Assembly: GCA_015680685.1 (NCBI GenBank)
Contig: MNCI01010839.1
Span: 581,869 to 645,868, forward strand
DNA: 64,000 bases
Reading direction: 5' to 3'
Source: Gnetum montanum
Taxonomy: Eukaryota; Streptophyta; Gnetopsida; Gnetales; Gnetaceae
Both the position numbers and the translations under genes were made by a program. The notes beneath the pieces are model-generated. The model was not told the origin of the DNA and searched no databases. It worked only from the letters and a program-made list of their open reading frames with translations. Numbering within the stretch: position 1 is the stretch's first letter; the number at the start of each line of letters is the position of its first letter. Below, piece by piece: positions 22,540 through 32,639 of the stretch.

Positions 22540-23870
22540 TGGAAAGGCTTTATAAATTGGATGTTGACCGACTACTTCTTATTTGGGTTCTTAGGTTTGT
22601 AGGTCAACATGGCCCCAGAAGAAAAAGTTTCATAAATGATATAAGGTCCTTCCCACAACATTTGGAACTTAGCTTGTTGAGGTACATGTGTGGGGTTATA
22701 GTAGATGACCTTATCTCCCAATTGAAATTTTACATTCATTATTCTAAGGTCATGTTGTTTTTTTTAATGCCATGTCCAACTCATTAGATGACAGAGCCAC
22801 CAATTGATTTTCGTCTAGCAAGTTGAGATTCATTAATCTTTCTTTTTGTGCTAGACTTAAGTCAAGGTCAAGGTCATAGGCTATTAATAGTGTACGAATC
22901 TCAAATTGAATAGGAAGAGTTGGTAATTTTTCATACACTAGCTCATAGGAAGAGTAGCTTATAGGGAGTTTCCATGTTGAGCAGTAGGCACAGAGGCCAT
23001 CATTGAGTTTTGTGCTCTAGTCTCTCCTATATTTGCTAATTGTTCTCATTAAGATCTTAATGATTTCCCTATTTGTAACCTTACCTTGACCATTGGCTTG
23101 GGGATGATAAGGTGTTATTAATTTATGTTCAACCCCCAAGCATTTCATGAGCTTCTAAAGGCTACTGCTTGTAAAGTGGATTCCATTATCATAAATTAAT
23201 GCACATGGTACACTAAACATGTTTACAACATTCTATTGTACAAACCAAGTAGCAATAGAAGATGTATAGTTGGTGATGACTACTACTTCTACCCATTTCA
23301 TACAATAGTCAACAACGACTATGATGTATGCCTTTCCATTTAACATGAGTGTGATGGGAGCCATGAAGACAATGCCCCAGATGTTGAAGGGTTCCAGTGT
23401 TTGAATCCACTACTGAGGTTCCTCCATTTAAGTAGCCATTTCACCATCTTATTGGCAACATTCACAAGAGTGGACAAATTGGTGATCATCCCTGAAAAGT
23501 GTTGGCCAATAATACCCTTCCATCAGGATTTTAATGGCCATGCATCTCCTAGCATAGTGGCCCCTACAAGGACCCTCATAAGCATCCTGGAGAACATGCA
23601 GTTGATCAACATCAAGGACACACCAACAAACTAGGCCATTAGTGCACACCTTATAGAGGTGCTCGTTGATCTCCATTAAGCATTTCACCTAGTGAAGAAA
23701 TTGTTGTTTCTTTTGGTGGTCCAACTCTTGTGGCATCTCTTGAGTGAGAAGATAGGTGAGAATACCATCGTACCATTTAGGCTCACTGGCCAATTGTTCA
23801 GTTATAGCCTTGGCAAAGAGAATTTCATCAGGAAACTAATCAAATAGTGGGCTTTCCTCCTCTTTGTTGT
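22540..23870 (-). pseudogene. Integrase region of element E
   Basis: The zinc-binding domain is seen at 23688-23449: GHYARRCMAIKIL, then YYWPTLFRDDHQFVHSCECCQ-like sequence, with the H-H-C-C pattern intact. The catalytic core follows in mixed frames to about 22980. WGIVFMAP at about 23375 has Val where the first catalytic Asp of WGIDF is expected, while YDNGIHFTS (second Asp) and NREIIKIL (Glu) are readable. The C-terminal part reads KFQLGDKVIYY and KFQMLWEGPYII (about 22640-22740). Stops and frameshifts show it is inactive. Confidence 0.8.
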
Positions 23871-25130
23871 CCCATCTTAACTGAGACAAGTGGTCAGTGA
23901 CCACGTTCTTAGTCTCCTTTTGATCTACCATCGTAAGATCAAATTCATATAAGATCACCAGGCATTGTATGACATGGAGGTTCACCATTAGCTTGTTCAT
24001 GAGGAAGCAAATGACACTATGGTCATGTATCCAAGCACATAGTGCTTGGACTTCTCTAGAGCATACACGATTGCCATTAGTTCTTTTTTTATGGTAGTGT
24101 AATTCAACTATGCACCCACAATGCTTTGATCTGTGCAGTGGATGTAATATGGACATTTCTTATCATCCAACTATGTAATCATGGATCCCAAGGTGTAATT
24201 AGATGCATTTTTCATGATATGAAATGGTTTGGACCAGTCAAGCGCTCGTAGAATTAGAGTCTCTACGAGCTTTTTCTCGAGGCTCTGGAATGTCTTTTCG
24301 CATTTCTTGGTCTAGATGAAGGGAGCATCTTTCTTTGTTAGCTCGACCAATGATTTTGCGATATTATTGAAATTCTCTATAAATCACCAGTAGTAGCCAG
24401 TGTGTCCAAGGAATGATCAGACATCTTTTACAGTTTCTAGTTGATGGGTAATTCCTTGAATGACCCTTATCTTTTTGAGGTTTACCTCAATTCCTTCCTA
24501 CAAAATTCTATGCCCCAATACAATGCCTTATTGGACCATGAGATGGCTCTTTTGCCAATTGAGTTGTAGGTTTGTTTCCACACATCTTTTGAGTACTTGC
24601 TCAAGGTAGTCCAAGGCTTGTTCAAATGTAGTTCCATAAGTGGAGAATTCATCCATAAATACTTTCACTCCACTACTAATTTGTTGTTGAAAGATGCTTA
24701 AGACTAGATGTTGGAAAGTGGTAGGAGCATTGCAAAAATCAAAAGGCATCTTGTGATATGCAAAGGTTCCCCAGGGACTCATGAATGTTATTTTAGCCTA
24801 GTCTTCTAGTACAATCTAGATTTGGTTATAGCCACTATAACCATCTAGAAAACTATAATAGCAATGCCTAGATATGGTGTCCAACACTTGATCAACAAAT
24901 GGCAATGAAAAATAATCTTTCAATGTTGCCATGTTTAACAACCTGAAGTCAATACAAACTAGCCATTTGTCACCTCTCTTTGGTACTATCACAAGGGGGT
25001 TGACCCACTTGCTATCTGCAATGGGGTAGATGAACCCTACCTTAAGGAGTTGCTCAATCTTCTCTTTAATGATTTGCTTCAATTTTGGGTTCAACTGCTA
25101 TTGTGGTTACCGCCTTGGCTTCATGGATGG
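23840..25130 (-). pseudogene. Reverse transcriptase and RNase H region of element E (Athila-like)
   Basis: RT blocks in order: KVGFIYPIADSKWVNPLVIV, KDYFSLPFVDQVLD and FLDGYSGYNQI (25094-24816), then SPWGTFAYHKMPFDFCNAP and VFMDEFSTYG (24782-24528). The catalytic YxDD site is FMDE, the second Asp having become Glu. GIVLGHRI, SFLGHTGYY and FIENFNNIAK follow, then the RNase H part with ALDWSKPFHI and ELMAIVYALEKSKHYVLG (about 24050-24250). The wording around VFMDDFSVYG...LNWEKCHFMV is characteristic of Athila elements. Several TAG stops stand where Gln or Trp is expected. Confidence 0.88.
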
Positions 25131-25559
25131 ATCAGTATAAATGCGGTGCTAACATATCTGTGAATCAATTCTAGTGAGTTCAGGATATAACCAAGCAAAG
25201 GTTGTTGGCCATATGTTGACCACTTTCAACAGTTTTACTTTTTGCTCAGGAGCAAGTTTAGCATTAAGTATGATTGGCTTGCCATTTTTTAAAAATGCAT
25301 ATTCTAGGCTAGCAAGTAGAGCTTTCAGCACTAGGAACTCTTGTTTGAAATTCTTAGTGATCTCCAACTCTTCCCAGTTGGTATCATCATTTTCATTATT
25401 AGAGAGTTGGTGATGAACTTGCTCTAGTTTATCCATGCCTATGACATAAGCGCATGTCAGGCTCTCAATAGGTTCCATGCACATTGTGCTACTTTTAGAA
25501 TCAGCGGTTAGCCACTAGATGCCCTTTTATTTTGTGGCTACTATGTACAAACACCTTTG

Positions 25560-26264
25560 AATATTTACTTCATGTGCACATTGCTTGCATGTGGAAATAG
25601 ATGCTCATTTGATGGACCAGAGTTTTTGCATACAATTTCAGCTTGTATCATTGTACATGCTGCATGGAACTTGCTTCTTCTTGATCTTCCCAAATGCATT
25701 TTCCTTAGATATTTCTAGGGAAAGATCTTTGATGTCCATTCTTACATCAACAATGCTTAGCCATGCCTTTTCCATAATGATTGGGAAGTCCCCCTTACAG
25801 TTATTAACCGTGATTACTAGGAAATTAGTAGGATAAGACCACCCATAGATAGTGGTCACAATGTCTTCTACTAGTTCTAGTGGAACAATAATGCACTAGT
25901 CTACCAATTCCAATTGGATATTGCTCTTCTTGAGAGGTGGTAGGTTCCAGGTAATATACATTTCATCATAAATCAAGTTAACATTAGAACCTAAATCAAG
26001 AAGAGATTTACATGGTTCATTCCTAGAAATTTGTAAATAGATAGGAGGACTCCTAAGATTAGCTAATTTCTTAGGAAGGTTGCAAGCCTAGATCTAATCA
26101 TATACAGTATGAGTGACTATAACAATATGGATTCTGAGTAGTATTTGGTTTAAGGGGGACTCAATGGAATGGTTTGTAGAGGATGAGGTAGGAGCAAGGT
26201 GACTAGCGGCCTGAGTCTATGAAAGCTTAGTAGGGCAATTGGATCAATAACATGATCTTTTATG
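25560..26264 (-). pseudogene. Gag end and aspartic protease of element E
   Basis: The reading frame continues from gag at 42765 across the insertion G: a PHAHKRSCYWSNCP-like segment is restored when one AGCAT copy is removed. The protease has the Athila-type active site LLDLGSNVNLIY (about 25970-26010). It is followed by TTIYGWSYPTNFLVIT and FPIIMEKAWLSIVDVRMDI (25859-25700), the latter matching the usual ILGRPWL block. Stops are present. Confidence 0.7.
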
Positions 26265-26269
26265 AGCAT

Positions 26270-27945
26270 TGTAGTGACCAAAAACGTTGGAGGCTAGAAT
26301 GGGACACTGAGAGGTCCGTGGTCACACAGTCTTGACCTTGCTCTCGCTTGAGGGCCTGCTAGAAAATGGAAGCAGGGTGCCCAGCATGGTCTTTTCAATC
26401 GAACTGGGACTTATGGGTGTTATGAAGAAATGTGTTTTAAGGTGCTTAATATGGTGTCTGCGATGTTTGTGAAGGTGAGCGTAGTCAAAATTTTAAGCAC
26501 AAAAATAGTAGTGCAAGCATGCAAATAGATACATGGATAGTGAAAATGTGAGTAAAGTGCTAAAAATGTGCAAAAAATGTGAAACATGCATAGAATGCAA
26601 GCCAAAGGGAAGATGGCACCACCCCAAATGGGAGGAGTGTAGTCCACTGTAAAGAAAAGGTGAGGAGGCATGCAGTGTACAAACAGGCACAGTAGGCAGC
26701 ATAGTCATAGTCTCAAGGTGTATGGCTATGAAGACTAACATCTGTTGTGAAGTTTGAGCCTGCCAGGTTGGCTATTATGGTGTCCTACAGGCTGTAGTGG
26801 TGTGCGGAGTGCTAGGCAGCATCCAGCAGTGTCCACTAGGGTCCTAAAGTTTTCCAAGATGCTAAGTGTGCTTGAGTGCAAGAATGTTTGGAAAGCCAAA
26901 ATGCCAATTTCTGAATGAAGATGTTAATTATGTTTGAAAAATGCCCACCTTGCCTTTGATTTTCCAACCCCTAAAATGTGAAGCGCTGGGGTATTTATAG
27001 GCTAGCTTGAATTGTAGATTAGACGCCACATGGAAGAGGGGTAGTTGGGACTACACTAACCCCAACTACACTCCCACTGAAGCAAAATGGTGTCCTACTG
27101 GTGTACTCTAATGGACCCTATGAAATTGCTAGACTATGACTACACTACCAAGATTGCATGTAAGAGTGCTGAATAGACCACAAGGCACCCACACACAATG
27201 CAAAATAATGCAGTTTGGAGACTATGCTCTGGGACTATGTTGCCACTTTTCTTAGTGGTGTCAAGTGTAGACATTTTGGGGGCAAATAGGGGATCCAAAA
27301 TGAGACAAAACTTACTGATCTTTCTTTCCAAAGGAACATTGGAGCTACAATGCAAGTTGGTACTAAGTTCTAGAGGCTTCTAAAGGCAATTTTGCATGGC
27401 TACGCTAGCTACACTTTAAAAAAAGTGAAGTTTAGTTCTGGCTACACTAACTATGCTCTGGAGCATAGTCCTAGTAGGGAGAGCATAGCCCAAACACTTA
27501 GAAAAATCTTGCAGAATTAATGCCTGCATGCAAACTACGCTAGCTATGCTCTAGAGTGTAGCAGGAAGCATAGCACTAGAAGTTAGAAAATCTACTGAAC
27601 TATTTTTTTCATCCCATACATGCTTAGTAGCCTCTAGCCTAACAATTGGGAAAAATTTGCAAAACTAGTTATTCCAAGGCAGATTATGCTAACTACGCTC
27701 TAGAACATAGTCCTGGTAGGGTGAGTATAGTCAGGACACTTAGAAAAATTTGCAGTTGTTGTTGACACTTAGAAAAATTTTGCAAATCTAGACTATTAGT
27801 GTCAACTACACTGACTATGCTCTAGAGCGTAGTCCCAATAGTGGGAGCATAGTCTCAACACTTAGAGAGAAAATTTGACAAGTTTTGATGCTTAGCCAAA
27901 TTTTGCAGTTGAGACCTAGGAGCTCCAAATTTGGTGGTGAGGAGT
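26270..27945 (-). repeat. 3' LTR of element G
   Basis: It begins TGTAGTGACC and matches 41096-42759 closely to about 27940 (CAAATTTGGTGGT against CAAATTTGATGGT), after which the two diverge, so its exact inner end is uncertain. On the minus strand a TATA box (CTATAAATACC, 26991-27000) is visible. From 27430 to 27880 it contains about five copies of a near-palindromic motif of the type GACTATGCTCTAGAGCGTAGTC, each followed by an ACACTTAGAAAAAT-type word. Confidence 0.85.
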
Positions 27946-29589
27946 GGCTTGAGAGACATCAACAAAGAATGCCAAACACCATAGTAGGCCTAGCACCAAC
28001 ATCACTCATCAGTGCTTGACTAAAAATCACTTCACCATGCTCAAGGGTGCTAAGGATAATGGTATGTTTGAGGTAAATGATGATAGGGGGCATGTTAAGG
28101 AGATGGACTAAGAGATAGCAAGGGAGTAAAATGTAAATAATATGTGTGGCTGGAAGGTGCGGTACTAAGATGGCTTGTCACCAAATGATAACCCCTTGTC
28201 AGAGTGCTTGTGAGGAAGTCAATGTCAATGGCACCAAGATGGCTTGCCCCTAAAGTTGGACCTCTCATTAGAGTGCTTATGAGAAGGTTGATGTGGTTTT
28301 AGGGTTGGACCGGTTGCAGGGTTGCAACTTTGCTAATTTTTTCTTGGGAACATGTTTTGCCCCATCTCTTTGCCTTTTTTCTTGACTGTGAGGTGAACTT
28401 GCTTTGGGTTTTGCACATTGCAAGATGCTAGCTGTGGGATGCTTTTCATTAGGTGGACTATGTGCGACCTAATGGGCTTTGCCTTAATGCAACCATGTTG
28501 CATCTATAGGATAGGTGTTTTCTCCTTGAGATGAGTTGCATTACATCTGCTTGGGCTTTGACCAGCCTATAGAAGCTTCCCATAGGACAAGTTGCGTTAT
28601 GTCTGCTATGGGTTCTACGATTGACATAAAGAGGGTGCCATGTGCATCAAAAGGGTTGCAAAATTAATGATGTAGAGGGAAGCCATGAAATGTAAGGCAA
28701 CAGGGTGAATGCAAGTAGGCTATAGTAGGGCAATAGGGATGTGCACCCTTGAGTGGTTCAACTAGCCTGATCATGCACATCGGAGCAATGTGATGACTTG
28801 CTGCTATGATGAGATGTGTCTTTGCATGATCGCCTCCAGGGCTTCGTCCTATAGACACAAAGTAAAGAAAGTAAGCAAAACAACCATACAACATGAGGTG
28901 AGAGTAAACTATTGGATGTGAGGATGCTACACATGCTGCAATGGCTGGACTAGTTGCAAGAGCTTGAAGAACCAATGTAGGAAAACCAGTGCAGGTGCTA
29001 GAGCAAACGACTACAAAAGCTCTAGTAGCCACACTAGAAGCAAGAACCCTAGGGAGGCCAACAAAGCAGCCGAGGGCGATAGTGATGTAGGTGCTTGAGA
29101 CTCCACACCAAAGACAAGAGCTTGGAAAGCTAGCAAAATGGCAGAGAGCTAAGATGCTAAATGCACTTCCAAACCTGGGCAATGGTAAGGGCTAGAGGAT
29201 GGTAGCAAAATGGTTGGGCCACAGTACTACTGGTACTTTAGCAGGTGGCATTGATGATGAGAGCTCCAACCAATAATGAAGTACCCAAGGTTGATAATGT
29301 TGTCTATGTGGCCTAGGGATGTTACTACTGGTGATGGTGATAAGAGCTCTAGAAGGTCAACAAAATGGCCGAGGGCATCTTCGGAGGATTAACAAAATGC
29401 CAAGGGTGGTAATGCTACAAATGTCCCAGAGGCCTCTCTTGACAATGTGAACTCCAATTTGGACTTGCAATGCCCCACCTTGCCCCACTCATAAGGTGTG
29501 GGAAAATAATAGAGGATTGGAAGTATTTGCATTTGCTTGTTCACAGAACTATGTGTGTTGAGCTATGCATACTAAACTGTGAACCCAAT
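27946..29589. other. Noncoding part of element G with a 69-bp imperfect duplication
   Basis: Units starting ACTAAGATGGCTTGTCACC (about 28163) and ACCAAGATGGCTTGCCCC (about 28232) are imperfect tandem copies, and AGTTGCATTACATCTGC / AGTTGCGTTATGTCTGC (about 28520 and 28590) form another pair. A 172-codon open frame on the minus strand (29182-28664) has low-complexity composition and no family resemblance; I do not call it a gene. Confidence 0.4.
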
Positions 29590-30800
29590 TTAAGGTCCTA
29601 GCAGACTATGATGTACTAGTTTATAGTCCTAGCAAATTGTTATGTGCTAGTTTAATGTCATAGTAGATGATGGATGTTGTGCCAATTTAAAGTCATGATG
29701 TAAGGACAAGCTGTGCAAGTTTAAGCATCGTGGCAGATGAATGCTGTGGATGCTAGTTTTAGTGTCATGGCCCAAGGATGGTCTGTGCTAGTTTAGCATC
29801 ATAGAGGATGTGCTATGCCAATTTCTAGTCATAGCAGACTATGCTATGGGTGCCAGTTTTAGCATCATGGCCCAAGGAAAATATGTGCTATTTTATAGTC
29901 ATAGCGGACTTGTTGTGCTAGTTTATAGTCATAACAGACTCTTTGTGCCAGTTTATAATCATAGCAAACTTTCTATACTAGTTTATAGTCATAATAGACT
30001 TTCTATGCTAGTTTAAAGTCATAGCAGACTTTTTGTGCCAATTTATAGTCATAGCAGACTTTCTGTGCCAGTTTATAGTCGTAGTGGACTTTTTATTTAA
30101 CTGGTTTCATGCTAAGATCAAGGATTATGTTCTGTTACACTACACAAGGATTGAGGCCTGGCATGTCTTCGTAAGACCATGCGAACACCTTGATGTTTTT
30201 CTTAAGCACTCTTGTGATGTTTTGGGCATGTTGAGGTTCTACGAAAGAACTAAGTTTTAATGTTTTTGCCTTGCCACTAGATGTTGCTACAGGGACTTCA
30301 ACAAGGGGATCCTTAGTGATGTCACCCGCCTCTAGATCTAGAGCCCTAACTAGATGGTTTGGCTAGTCTAGAAATGCCTCTACAAATGTTATGTATTCAT
30401 CATTGGCTATGGGCTCAAGGTCCAACCATTGCAGATCAATGCATCACGTAAGATCACCATGTGGCCCGATGAGGATCAAAGGTGAATGAAGATGCTCGTA
30501 CATAGTCATGTTATGAATCCTATAATAATCTTTCAAAAATAACCAAAAAAATGTCAAGTCACAATATGCATAGTTAAAGGAAACAATGCGATAAAATTTA
30601 CCTAAGTATGCAAATGAGGTTAAGAAGCAAGGGATGCATGGGCCCATTTCAAGCCCCGACAGGCCATAAGGTTGCCAGTTTAAGGTCTTGGTGGATCACA
30701 AAGCACCAATTTAAGGTCTTAGTAGATCACTGGATGCTAATTTAATGTCGTAGCAGATAGTTATGTACTAGTTTAACATCGTAGTGGATGGTTATGTGCA
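29590..30800 (+). repeat. Tandem repeat, 30-bp unit, with degenerate flanks
   Basis: From 29897 to about 30100 seven units of exactly 30 bases follow each other, each starting AGTCATAGCAGACT or a close variant (starts 29897, 29927, 29957, 29987, 30017, 30047, 30077). Longer, degenerate versions with units of about 35-70 bases extend from 29590 to 29890. Related units of the AGTTTAAGGTCTTAGTAGATC type recur at 30660-30800. The array lies between the 3' LTR and the antisense gene of element G. Confidence 0.85.
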
Positions 30801-31016
30801 CTAAATGCATCATTTAGAGTAAAGTTTGATGCATTGGAGAAGCAAAATTGGCTTAGGTGCCCATTGGTCGACAAGAAAAATTTGAAATTTTCTAAGTCTG
30901 GAGACTATTAGAAAAATAAAAAAATTTTCTAACTTTGGAGACTACACTCACCCCAACTATGCTTAACATTGTTGAGCATAGCAATGGGTAGGTAAGAATT
31001 TAAGTGGTCCGAAGGG
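30801..31016. other. Spacer between repeat array and TATA box
   Basis: It contains one copy of the element-G motif (ACTATGCTTAACATTGTTGAGCATAGC at 30957-30983, which is also an imperfect hairpin) and no coding frame. Confidence 0.4.
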
Positions 31017-31025
31017 TATATAAAT
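31017..31025 (+). promoter_or_regulatory. TATA box upstream of the antisense gene of element G
   Basis: GGGTATATAAATG is a strong plant TATA motif on the plus strand, about 1.6 kb before the first recognisable coding exon (32640) of the antisense ORF. The space between would hold a leader with one or more introns. No transcript evidence is available, so its use is an inference. Confidence 0.4.
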
Positions 31026-31946
31026 GTGTTTTACCCTTGGTAAATTTGTCATTGTAAAAAGGTAAAAATGAACTTTCAAAGTGTAGCATGGTTGTAAAAG
31101 TGTAGTCTACCAAAGATGTCACACTGACGTGGATGCCAGCATCCTGGCCTAACTAATATGGAGGAGAGAGAGTGAGTCTTGGAGCGCCTATCGTGGGCAT
31201 GTGTAGAGGAGAGGAGGGCACCACTGACTGCCAAGTACATTGCTACGCTTTCCTCCTTTTTATTGCATTCTATATTTTGGGCTTTCCACTTAGGCGTCAG
31301 GGCTTGGGGCTTGGGAGCGGTGCCTTGCCTTAGCAGGCTCTACTGCCACCATTGCCACTTAGGCTTACTACAGTGGTGGTAGAAAGTATGTGCATTAGGA
31401 GGGTTTCACTCTTACTCTCTTTTTTTCTATTTTTCTGTATTTTCTACAAGGGTTTTGGTTGGTGGGGTAGGGCATGTGAACTCGGCTATGGTCATGGCTA
31501 CGAGAGGAAAAGGAAGGGCCACGGGCATAGAAAAATCTGTTGTTTTGTTTGGCAGCATGCGTAGGGTGAGGGTTTACATTGCAGTGGCCAATGTGGTTAC
31601 CAAGGGAGGGTTTAGTGGTGGTAGAACAAGGAGGCCACTACCCATGGGGTTGGGGCACGGTAGGGGATCCTTGCCATTTTTCTTTTCTACCTTTTCTTTT
31701 ATTCTCTGTAGGGTAGCAAATGGAGAGAGGCAGGGATAGGGGTTTAGCAGCCATGGCCCAAGGGGTCATGGTCATTGGGGCAGGGTTGCCATTTCTTATA
31801 AGGCAAGGCACATGATGGGAGTCATGACAAAGCACGGGGTGGGATAGTGCCGTAAGGCTCAGTAGCGTAGCCATTGTGGTAGTGGCCGCAATGGTAGGAG
31901 ACACAGGGATGCAGAGTGCAAATAGTATTCTTCTATACATTGTTGG

Positions 31947-32255
31947 GGCTATGCTCTCAGGGAGTGTAGTTGGTAGTCAAAATTTTTGCCCTAAAAATTT
32001 TAATAATAACTTTTTGGGGCTACACTCCTCGAGAGCATAGCCAGTAGTTAGATTTTTTTTACTTTGAGATTTTCAGTTTTTTGGGGTTACGCTCCCTGGG
32101 AGCATAGCCTAGAGTTAGAAAATTTTGAGAATTTTGTGAAATTTTGGGGCTACACTCACTAGGAGGGTAGTTGAGAGTTAGAAAATTTTGAGAATTTTAT
32201 GAAATTTTGGGGCTACGATCACTAGGAGCATAGCCCAGAGTTAGAAAATTTTGTG
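31947..32255 (+). repeat. Tandem repeat, 63-bp unit, carrying the LTR-G motif
   Basis: Units begin GGGGCTACACTC or variants at about 31947, 32018, 32083, 32146 and 32209; the last three are exactly 63 bases apart. Each contains a near-palindrome of the CTACACTC...GAGCATAGC type followed by GAGTTAGAAAATTTTG. The same word pair is the repeated motif inside the LTRs of element G. Confidence 0.8.
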
Positions 32256-32639
32256 ACTACTTTGAACTACACTACCGAGAATTAGAAAATTTTGAAAGAA
32301 TTTGTTGATTGTAAAAATGCCAACAATGCTAAAGCTAGAGTAATGCATTGTAAATTGAATACTAGATTGCTAAGATGTGCAAACTAAGACAATGTAAAAC
32401 GTGCAAATATACGAAACAAAATGCTAACACTATGCTAAACATGCTATACCTTAGTGAGTACTAGGTTCATCAAATGTGTATGTTAACATCCTATACCTGT
32501 AGGACCCAGGGGGCCCTAGGATATTTTTCTAAGTTATGCTATGTTATGTTAATTTTTGCTAAATGTAAATTAATATGTTTTTGATGAAATGCATCTATTA
32601 TGTATTAACACTACATTTGCCATTTATGTGATTGCAGGA

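Noticed and set aside
28664-29182. 172-codon open frame on the minus strand, the longest in the window
   Set aside because: It lies in noncoding DNA of element G, is rich in Cys, Ser, Ala and Leu as expected from an antisense of repetitive sequence, and shows no motif.
29810-30016. Plus-strand frame with a 10-residue repeat (YSHNRL-type)
   Set aside because: It is the translation of the 30-bp tandem repeat, open only because 30 is a multiple of three.
29897-30100. CRISPR array
   Set aside because: Units are contiguous 30-base tandem copies without spacers, in a plant retrotransposon.
31455-31940. Open frames of 94 and 100 codons on opposite strands
   Set aside because: Gly/Arg-rich on one strand and Pro/Thr/Met-rich on the other; probably leader or intron of the antisense gene and not a separate gene.
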